NCBI GenBank assembly: GCA_964535405.1
Contig: CAZHUG010000001.1
Location: 62,001 to 126,000 of the forward strand
DNA from: Scatomorpha sp964535405
GTDB taxonomy: Bacteria > Bacillota > Clostridia > Oscillospirales > Oscillospiraceae
DNA length: 64,000 nt
Direction: 5' to 3'
Both the position numbers and the translations under genes were made by a program. Within the stretch, counting starts at the first letter, position 1. The number at the start of each line of letters is the position of its first letter. The notes under the pieces are model-generated. The model worked only from the letters and a program-made list of their open reading frames with translations. It was not told the DNA's origin and did no database searches. Shown in pieces: positions 40,274 to 46,649 of this stretch.

Positions 40274-41242
40274 CTAAATAAACATGTCGTTGTCGTCTTT
40301 GAGCCGCTTGTTCTCACGGATATACTGCGCGAGCAGAAGCGCCGCGAGCACGAGCGTTATTGACAGAATCGGAATTTGCACCGAGCTGTTGACGACCGCG
40401 AGCGACTTCACGAAGGCAAGCTGCAGGAGGTTAAAGGCGACATTTGAAAGCACGATTATGACAAGCGTCCGTCTGCATAGACGCGCCAGGCGCTCCGCCG
40501 CCTGCACCGACTGCTCCGAATATCTGTCGTTGCCAAGTTCAAGCAGCAGTGTCATCGCCCCAAGCAGGACGATTACATCCAGTATATATGGCAGTGCGTT
40601 CACGACATACTGTAAAACGAGAAAGAAGCCGGTAGCGCCGAGCTCCCGCAGACTGCCGGTGTTGCCGGCGCGCAGCGCTTCAAACGAGCTCAAAAGACCG
40701 TTAAAATGCGCTCCGAAGGCCAGGTACACAAACAGAATATTCACCGCGCACAGGAGCCGCGAGAGATATTTCTGCGTCCTGCCTGTGTCTGCGGCGGAGA
40801 AGCTGCGAAGCATCCGCAAAACCACATAGCCGACGAGGACTGAGTAATAAATATTGCCCAGCAGTGCCGAACCGAAGCCCATGCCTGAGTATGCGCCCAG
40901 ATGCGTCGGGAGTAGTCCGGGATTTATCATGAGATATAGTATGATAAAGTGTTGCGCGCTCAAAACTGCCAGCAGCGAGTCCTCGGCGTGCAGCCGCTTG
41001 CGGCGGTACAGAAGCAGCAGAACCAGAAGCGGGATGAGACCCAGAGCAATGTACAAAATGATGGAAATCACATTGTCGATGCCTCCGGATAGTGAAAGAT
41101 GGCGCAGCAGCTGCCCGAGCTGCTCAAACGGAAACGCCATGATGCTCGTGTAGGCAAAGGGCAGTGCCGAGCCCAGAAATGCCAGTACTATGCAGATTAT
41201 AGCCTCAAGCCCAAGGATAAGACAGAGTGTCTTGTGCTTCAT
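40274..41242 (-). CDS. DUF2975-like membrane protein
   Basis: A 322-residue protein with about eight hydrophobic segments ending in YIRENKRLKDDNDMFI, which resembles the conserved cytoplasmic ending of DUF2975 proteins; it is longer than a typical member. Function is unknown; such proteins are always found with a small XRE regulator, suggesting a membrane-linked regulatory pair. Start ATG behind GGGAGG. It is the first gene of the operon. Confidence 0.6.
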   Translation of the reverse strand: MKHKTLCLILGLEAIICIVLAFLGSALPFAYTSIMAFPFEQLGQLLRHLSLSGGIDNVISIILYIALGLIPLLVLLLLYRRKRLHAEDSLLAVLSAQHFIILYLMINPGLLPTHLGAYSGMGFGSALLGNIYYSVLVGYVVLRMLRSFSAADTGRTQKYLSRLLCAVNILFVYLAFGAHFNGLLSSFEALRAGNTGSLRELGATGFFLVLQYVVNALPYILDVIVLLGAMTLLLELGNDRYSEQSVQAAERLARLCRRTLVIIVLSNVAFNLLQLAFVKSLAVVNSSVQIPILSITLVLAALLLAQYIRENKRLKDDNDMFI

Positions 41243-41265
41243 AGTGAACCTCCCTGATTATTGTA

Positions 41266-41308
41266 AAACGATAATTATGGCTTCAATATAACAGGCAAAT
41301 TATCGTTT
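41266..41308. promoter_or_regulatory. Operator: 11-bp inverted repeat flanking the -10 box
   Basis: AAACGATAATT (41266-41276) and AATTATCGTTT (41298-41308) are perfect reverse complements, 21 bases apart. One lies in the spacer between the -35 and -10 boxes and the other just past the -10, so a bound dimer pair would block RNA polymerase. The small XRE protein of the operon is the obvious candidate. Confidence 0.7.
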
Positions 41309-41313
41309 GTCAA
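41285..41313 (-). promoter_or_regulatory. Promoter of the DUF2975-like/XRE/lipoprotein operon
   Basis: On the minus strand, consensus TTGACA (41313-41308) and TATATT (41290-41285) with 17-base spacing, 43 bases before the start codon. Confidence 0.8.
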
Positions 41314-41466
41314 TAATTATTTTGCTTGCACTGAGAAATATGCAAAAATTTTTATAGACAAACTGCCCCGGCTGTATTAAACTGTCGAAGATTCGTGTAA
41401 ATATTAATGAACAACATGTCGCAAAAACGTCAGCATGAATGCAAAGTAAATTTAGGGAGTAATTTT

Positions 41467-41964
41467 ATGAGGCTGTATGTAAAGCAAAAGGTTTTTTCCT
41501 GGACTGACAAATTCACGGTGAAGGATGAGCAGGGTCGGGACAGATATTATGTAGAGGGCGAGCTGTTTTCCTTGAGCAAGAAGCTGCACATTTACAACAT
41601 GCAGGGCGAAGAGGTCGCTATGATAAAGCAGAAGCTGTTTTCCCTACTGCACCGCTTTTTCGTCAATGTCGGCGGCGAGCAGGTCGCGGAAATTGTCAAG
41701 GAGCTCACACTTTTTAAGCACAAGTACAGAATTGACGGTCTGGGCTGGGAGGTAAACGGTGATTTTTGGGCGCATGACTATGAGATTCTTTGCCGCGCTC
41801 AGCCTGTTGTGACCATCCACAAGCAGTGGATGACCTGGGGCGACTGCTACGAGCTGGATATCGCAAATCCCGCAGATGAAATTAACGCGCTGGCTGTCGT
41901 CTTGAGCATTGACTGCGTCATGCAGGCGGAGGCCGCAGCCGCAGCCAGCAGCGGCAGTAACTAG
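41467..41964 (+). CDS. LURP-one-related/scramblase-like protein
   Basis: A 165-residue protein of the LURP-one-related (YxjI, DUF567) family, a 12-stranded barrel around a central helix structurally related to phospholipid scramblases. Typical features are MRLYVKQKVFSWTDKFTVKD at the start, KQKLFSLLHRFFV in the middle and the hydrophobic helix near NALAVVLSIDCVMQAE at the end. Function in bacteria is not established. ATG 41467 follows GGGAG; the longer frame from 41407 lacks a site. Single gene with a strong terminator. Confidence 0.82.
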   Translation: MRLYVKQKVFSWTDKFTVKDEQGRDRYYVEGELFSLSKKLHIYNMQGEEVAMIKQKLFSLLHRFFVNVGGEQVAEIVKELTLFKHKYRIDGLGWEVNGDFWAHDYEILCRAQPVVTIHKQWMTWGDCYELDIANPADEINALAVVLSIDCVMQAEAAAAASSGSN

Positions 41965-41968
41965 AAAT

Positions 41969-42003
41969 AAACAATGCAGAGGGCAAAGCCCTCTGCATTG
42001 TTT
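41969..42003. terminator. Bidirectional terminator
   Basis: Perfect 16-bp arms (41969-41984 and 41988-42003) with loop AAA, serving the LURP-one-type gene and the convergent brnQ. Confidence 0.9.
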
Positions 42004-42013
42004 ATTTGATATT

Positions 42014-43323
42014 CTATTTTGTAGCTGTGTAGAAATTCATGTCCGCGTAGTATTTGGAGTCGGAGGTCTTGACAAAAGCGCCGATGACACTGCCGATAAT
42101 TGCGGGGATAACCCAGTTTAGCCCGGACGAATGGAAGGGCAGATAGTGCAAAAATCCAATCGAAACTCCATAGCCGTCCAGCAGGTTAAAGATGCCCAAT
42201 ATCAGCAGCGTGATGAATGCGCCTCTTGCGATATTCCGGTTGTATGCGAGAAGCTTATCCGTGTAAGTGAACAGGACAAGCACAATGCAGATGGGATAGG
42301 TGAGTGATAAAATCGGGGAGGCGATCGCAATGATCTGACTCAGACCGACGTTGGTGACGAAGGCGCAGACCACAGAGATGATGGTGATTATGACCTTGTA
42401 ATCCACCTTCCCGTGGGCGCCCTCCTCATAGAGATCCGCCAGCGCGGAGCCCAGACCAATCGTCGTCGTGAGACAGGCGAGCGAGGTCACAAGGCCGACC
42501 AGGAAAACGCCAGTGCGCCCCAAAATTGTCTCGGTAATCGCGACGAGCAGAGGTCCCTGCTCAAGTGTGGGGTCCAGAGTGGCAGAGGCGGTTGCGCCGA
42601 GGTAGCCGAGTCCGACATAGATGACGACCAGGCCGAAGACGGCAATGACACTTGCCATGGAGCAAACTCTGACCTTTTCCTTTGTGGTTCTATAGCCCTT
42701 TGCCTCCGCGGCGGCGATTACTATTGCCGGAAACACCAGCGCACCGAAGATGTCCATAGCCTGATATCCGTTTTCCAGACCGTCCTTGATGATGTTTTCG
42801 GAGCGGCTGAAATCATTTATCGATCCAATGGGATTAACTATGCCGCCGATAATCAGAGTAAGCAGACCGATCAGCAGCAGGGGGGTGAGAACCTTGCCGA
42901 CGATGTCGACGATTTTACTTTTGCTTATCGACAATGCCAGCGAGATTGCGAAATAGACGCCGGCAACAAGCCAGAGGCTGACGTTGGGAAGGAAGGGGAC
43001 CACCAGCATTTCGTAGGTCAGCGCCGCCTGCCTGGGGATGGCGATGATGGCAACCGCGGTTATGATCACAAAGTTGAAAATTGCTCCGGGTTTTTCCCAA
43101 TGACGCCGGTGACGTTTATCATGGGCCCGCCGCGGCGGATCGTGCCGATAACGGCGAACAGGACAAGACCGACGCTGATGAGACAGAACATTATTGTGCC
43201 CAGCAACCATTCGTTGCCGGCCGTCATGCCTAAATAAGGCGGAAAAATCAAGTTTCCAGCGCCAAAAAACAGCGCAAAGAGTGCAAAACCGATTGGGAAG
43301 ATATCTTTCCATGCGTTTTTCAT
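42014..43323 (-). pseudogene. brnQ: Branched-chain amino acid carrier BrnQ, frameshifted
   Basis: From 43323 the minus strand encodes a BrnQ (LIVCS family) start, MKNAWKDIFPIGFALFALFF then GAGNLIFPPYLG, a sodium-coupled Leu/Ile/Val importer. At VIGKNP the match changes frame and continues as GAIFNFVIITAVAIIAIPRQ to the end. The switch is in a run of five A (43091-43095 on the plus strand as T); GGG AAA AAA CCC would give one intact protein of about 436 residues. As nothing else is damaged, an assembly error is as likely as a real mutation. Next to two leucine-dehydrogenase-type genes, it fits branched-chain amino acid use. Confidence 0.75.
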
Positions 43324-43455
43324 TATAAAGCCCTCCTAGACCTTTCAGGTTTGTACGTTGATAGCGTATAAACAAGTCGTTTGACCGTCGAGCGAATCAG
43401 TATCGCTTCAGGCGGAGGAGGCGCCATTTAAGCATCTAATATTAAATTGATAAGA

Positions 43456-43495
43456 GTTGCCGCTGTCGCAAAAATTGACAGTGGCAACTTTTTTT
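43456..43495. terminator. Terminator between the dehydrogenase and brnQ
   Basis: 12-base arms GTTGCCGCTGTC/GACAGTGGCAAC (one G-U pair), with TTTTTTT after it on the plus strand. On the minus strand, where the flanking genes run, the T-tract is weak, so read-through into brnQ is possible. Confidence 0.55.
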
Positions 43496-43523
43496 ATCGC
43501 GCCTCTGCCGCATGGAGAGACGC

Positions 43524-44612
43524 TTATCTCTCGGTGAAGAAGGCTTTAACGTGCTGCAGAGCGCTGAGACGATCCTCAGCCATCTTGTCTGCGACCTTCA
43601 TCGGAATTTGCCCGGTTTCATCGGCAATCTGAAGAATCTCGAGGGATCTTCCGTAAATCTGCTCGACATCCTTGAGGGCGTTCGTGGCCCACAGGCCGCC
43701 CTGATAATGAAGCTGAAGGTCATGTATAACTCCGCCGGAGTTCGCTATGTAGTCGGGTACACAGACGATGCCGCGGTCCAAAAGCATCTGCCCATGACGA
43801 TCCTCGTCAAGCAGGTTGTTGTTTGCAGCACCGCAAACAATCTTGCACTTGAGTCTCGGAATTGTATCGTCGTTAAGTGTTGCTCCAAGGGCATTGGGGC
43901 TGTAAATGTCGCAGTCAAGATCATATATTTCATCAACGCCGCATCGCTGGGCGTCGAATTCCTCAACAGCAGCGTTGAGTTTATCTTCATCAATATCAGT
44001 CACGATGAGCTTGGCCCCGCCCTTATGCAGGTGGTCGCACAGCATATAGCCACAGCCGCCAACACCCTGAACGGTGATGGCTTTGTCCTTCACACTGGGC
44101 GAGCCGTAAACGTGCATGCATGCCGCTTCGATCGCCTTGAAAACACCAAGCGCCGTCGCAAGGTGGGCGTCTCCGGGCTGGTCATGCGGAAGCGTGATGA
44201 GGTTGTCGGTTTCAAGATGTATGAGCATCATCTCTTCAACCGTGGTGTTGACATCCACGCCGGGCCAATATCGCCCTCCGAGACCTTGTATAAATTTGCC
44301 GAAGGTCCTCCAAAACGCCTCGCGGCGTACCGAATCCTTCTTGAGTGCCGCTGCATCAGCGATAACGGCAGTTTTGCCGCCGCCCATGTTAACTCCTGCG
44401 CAGGCGTTTTTATAGGTCATTGCCTTTGAAAGTCTCAGAACATCCTCAAGAGCTGCCTCTTCGGTCTCATAGTTCCAGAGACGAACGCCGCCGCCGGCGG
44501 GACCTGCCACAGTGTTGTTTATGCAGTTAATTGCCTTTAACCCCGTTGCCTTGTCATAGAAAAATGTTATTTGCTCAGCATCGTACTCTTGCATTTTGTC
44601 AAATATGCCCAT
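43524..44612 (-). CDS. Glu/Leu/Phe/Val dehydrogenase family enzyme 1
   Basis: A 362-residue NAD-dependent amino acid dehydrogenase of the leucine/valine type, which reversibly deaminates a branched-chain amino acid to its 2-oxoacid. It has the catalytic lysine loop NMGGGKTAVIADA, the substrate-side segment MTYKNACAGVN, and the Rossmann loop VQGVGGCGYMLC. The gene is preceded by a roughly 210-base leader with a possible 23-codon leader peptide and two hairpins. Its twin lies 430 bases upstream on the same strand. Start behind AAAGGAGAGC. Confidence 0.87.
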   Translation of the reverse strand: MGIFDKMQEYDAEQITFFYDKATGLKAINCINNTVAGPAGGGVRLWNYETEEAALEDVLRLSKAMTYKNACAGVNMGGGKTAVIADAAALKKDSVRREAFWRTFGKFIQGLGGRYWPGVDVNTTVEEMMLIHLETDNLITLPHDQPGDAHLATALGVFKAIEAACMHVYGSPSVKDKAITVQGVGGCGYMLCDHLHKGGAKLIVTDIDEDKLNAAVEEFDAQRCGVDEIYDLDCDIYSPNALGATLNDDTIPRLKCKIVCGAANNNLLDEDRHGQMLLDRGIVCVPDYIANSGGVIHDLQLHYQGGLWATNALKDVEQIYGRSLEILQIADETGQIPMKVADKMAEDRLSALQHVKAFFTER

Positions 44613-44662
44613 TGCTGCTCTCCTTTTTTTGATTTTGCATCAAAGTTTTATAGGTTCAATTA

Positions 44663-44724
44663 CTAAGCCGCTGCTTAGCCTTTTCTGAGCGCAGGTTGCT
44701 TCGCGAAGTCTCTCCAGCTTCGCG
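44663..44724 (-). promoter_or_regulatory. Structured leader with short upstream ORF
   Basis: On the minus strand, ATG at 44746 follows GAAAGGGGGCC and opens a 23-codon frame (MPIAVCYTRSWRDFAKQPAL, then RKG) ending at 44675. Within it, CGCGAAG/CTTCGCG (44724-44718, 44708-44702) forms a hairpin; across its stop, CTAAGC/GCTTAG (44678-44673, 44668-44663) forms another. The peptide has no run of branched-chain residues, so classical amino acid attenuation is not evident. No known riboswitch class recognised. Confidence 0.45.
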
Positions 44725-44831
44725 TGTAACAGACAGCTATCGGCATCAGGCCCCCTTTCAATATTAATTTAGAAGGTCTGCCTAAAATCACCTCCTCTGT
44801 TTTGGACGAAATATGATTTTCTTGCGCGAAT

Positions 44832-44860
44832 ATTATATCTTGTAACTTATTACCAGTGAA
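44832..44860 (-). promoter_or_regulatory. Promoter of amino acid dehydrogenase 1
   Basis: On the minus strand, TTCACT (44860-44855) and TATAAT (44837-44832) with 17-base spacing; transcription would start near 44825, about 210 bases before the start codon. Confidence 0.6.
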
Positions 44861-44994
44861 TACTCATATTATATCATTATAATTGGGTGAAAACAACAAT
44901 AAATTAGCGTCCAACGGCGTTTGGGTATTGACAAGCTCGTGCGGGGCCGCTGCGGCGGCTGACTGCCCGGCTTGTCAATGCCGGTTTTGAGGAT

Positions 44995-45034
44995 AAAAAA
45001 AGCCGCTGTCCGGCTTGGCGGGCAGCGGCTTTTT
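44995..45034. terminator. Terminator after amino acid dehydrogenase 2
   Basis: A-rich left arm with AGCCGCTG and right arm CAGCGGCTTTTT around a 14-base loop; just past the dehydrogenase 2 stop on the minus strand. Confidence 0.75.
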
Positions 45035-45042
45035 AGCTTATG

Positions 45043-46131
45043 TTATCTCTTGTTGTAGATAGCCTTGACGTTCTGCAAAGCTGCAAGGCGATCCTCGGCC
45101 ATCTTGTCGGCGACGTTTATGGGCAGCTCGCCGGTATCCCTGGACTTAGAGAGAATTTCAATGGTTCTGTCGTAAATTTTCTCGACTTCAGACATGGGGT
45201 CGAGCGCCCATTTGCCGCCCTGATAGCTGAGCAGCAGGTCGAACACAACGCCACCGGCGTTGGCTATGTAGTCAGGCACGAAGAGGATGTTCCTATCGGC
45301 GAGCATACGGGAGTGGGGCTGCTCGTCAAGCAGACTGTTGTTTGCCGAGCCGCAGACGATCTCGCACTTGAGCCTTGGAATTGTATCGCTGTTCAGAGTC
45401 CCGCCGAGTGCGTTGGGGCTGTAGATATCGCAGACAACATCGTATATTTCGTCAACGCCGCAGACCTGCGCGCCGAATTCCCCAACGGCAGTCTGCACCT
45501 TTGACTCGTCGATATCGGTGACGATGAGCTTTGCTCCGCCTTCGTGCAGATATTTGCAGACATAGTATCCGCAGCCGCCGACGCCCTGAATGGAAACGAC
45601 CCTGTCCTTGACGCTGCGTGAGCCGTAAACGTGCAGGCAGGCCGCCTCAATTGCCCTGAAAACGCCGAGGGCAGTCGCGGTATGAGTGTCGCCGGGCTCC
45701 TCGTGAGGCAGGGTTATAATGTTGTTGGTTTCCGCGTGCATGAGCATCATTTCTTCAACAGAGGTGTTGACGTCGCAGCCTGGCCAGTAGCGCCCGTTGA
45801 GCCCATCGATAAACCTTCCAAGAGTTCTCCAGAAGGCCTCACGGCGCACAGAGTCCCGCTTGAGCTCCGCCGCGTCGCCCAGGACTGCGGTTTTGCCGCC
45901 GCCCATGTTGGCGCCGGCGCAGGCGTTTTTGTAGGTCATATTTTTGGAAAGCCTCAAAACGTCCTCAAGAGCGGCCCCCTCAGATTCATAGTCCCAGTGA
46001 CGCACACCGCCGCTGGAAGGGCCCGCTACGGTATTGTTTATGCAGTTGATTGCCTTCAGTCCGGTTGCCTTGTCATAGAAAAATGTAACCTGCTCGGCAC
46101 CGTATTCCTCCATTTTGTCAAATATGCCCAT
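45043..46131 (-). CDS. Glu/Leu/Phe/Val dehydrogenase family enzyme 2
   Basis: A 362-residue twin of the enzyme at 43524, same length and almost collinear (MGIFDKMEEYGAEQVTFFYD versus MGIFDKMQEYDAEQITFFYD). It has the same catalytic lysine loop (NMGGGKTAVLGDA) and Rossmann loop (IQGVGGCGYYVC). Differences are scattered, so the duplication is not recent. ATG 46131 is behind AAGGAGAC; an upstream extension to 46239 has no ribosome site. Its own terminator separates the twins, so they can be expressed under different conditions. Substrate preference (Leu, Val, Phe or other) is not readable. Confidence 0.87.
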   Translation of the reverse strand: MGIFDKMEEYGAEQVTFFYDKATGLKAINCINNTVAGPSSGGVRHWDYESEGAALEDVLRLSKNMTYKNACAGANMGGGKTAVLGDAAELKRDSVRREAFWRTLGRFIDGLNGRYWPGCDVNTSVEEMMLMHAETNNIITLPHEEPGDTHTATALGVFRAIEAACLHVYGSRSVKDRVVSIQGVGGCGYYVCKYLHEGGAKLIVTDIDESKVQTAVGEFGAQVCGVDEIYDVVCDIYSPNALGGTLNSDTIPRLKCEIVCGSANNSLLDEQPHSRMLADRNILFVPDYIANAGGVVFDLLLSYQGGKWALDPMSEVEKIYDRTIEILSKSRDTGELPINVADKMAEDRLAALQNVKAIYNKR

Positions 46132-46376
46132 TGCTAGTCTCCTTTTAATTTTTGGCTGGTGTTTAAGGCCAAAATATTCATTAAAATGCAAAAATGTTTG
46201 ATCGCCGCGGACTTTGCCATAGCTGTCACGACAGATCACACGATGCGTATTGTAACAGCGATATGTGCAAAAGTCAACGTTTAAAATATAAACTTTTCAG
46301 TAATTTAGCACAAAATTTCGCGCAGTAAATCCGTGACACGCTAAAAAAGATTTAATTCGTTGTCTTTTTAAATCAT

Positions 46377-46405
46377 TTGACCGATTGAAGCAAAGCTGGT
46401 ATAAT
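46377..46405 (+). promoter_or_regulatory. Promoter of the P-type ATPase gene
   Basis: TTGACC (46377-46382) and perfect TATAAT (46400-46405) with 17-base spacing. It gives a long leader of about 235 bases. Confidence 0.8.
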
Positions 46406-46414
46406 GTATAGGTA

Positions 46415-46602
46415 TTTCAAATTCAAGGGAGTGAGATAGTGGACAGTAACCCACGAGGTCGAAGTTGCGGCTTCAAATCCCGAAACAAGAGCATAAACTC
46501 GTTGGCCGGTATTATTTACGGGCTTGGTTTGTCCATTATGCAGTCACGCTGATGGGCTTATTAAGTCTATATATATAAACGCCGCCCTTCGGGGTGGCGT
46601 TT
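46415..46602 (+). promoter_or_regulatory. Structured leader, candidate metal-ion riboswitch with terminator
   Basis: Between promoter and P-type ATPase gene lies non-coding sequence with AAGGGAGTGAG near the 5' end, GAGCATAAACTCGTTGGCCGG in the middle and CTGATGGGCTT near the 3' end. These recall the yybP-ykoY (manganese) element: GGGGAGUAG, CAACAUACUCGUUG, GAUGAGACCUU. A clear intrinsic terminator follows (46577-46602: AAACGCCGCCC, TTCG, GGGTGGCGTTT) before the start codon, as expected for transcriptional control. Sequence agreement is partial and the closing stem is weak, so the class is tentative. Confidence 0.4.
46577..46602 (+). terminator. Leader terminator before the P-type ATPase
   Basis: Stem AAACGCCGCCC/GGGTGGCGTTT with a TTCG tetraloop and a short T-tract, 48 bases before the ATG. 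Full termination here would silence the gene, so it is most likely conditional. Confidence 0.75.
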
Positions 46603-46649
46603 TGCTGCTCATTTATGCTTTGTAACCGGGAATTATAAGAAGGAAGGGA

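Noticed and set aside
45043..46239. N-terminal extension of amino acid dehydrogenase 2 to 46239
   Set aside because: The twin enzyme starts at the MGIFDKM methionine, which here has AAGGAGAC before it; the extension has no ribosome site.
46369..46382. Fifth copy of the island A operator (TCAAATGATT on the minus strand) at the mgtA promoter
   Set aside because: Only ten core bases match and the left half-site is missing; AT-rich sequence can give this by chance.
46440..46500. tRNA-like TTCAAATCCC segment in the mgtA leader
   Set aside because: It looks like a T arm, but no matching acceptor, D arm or anticodon stem can be formed around it.
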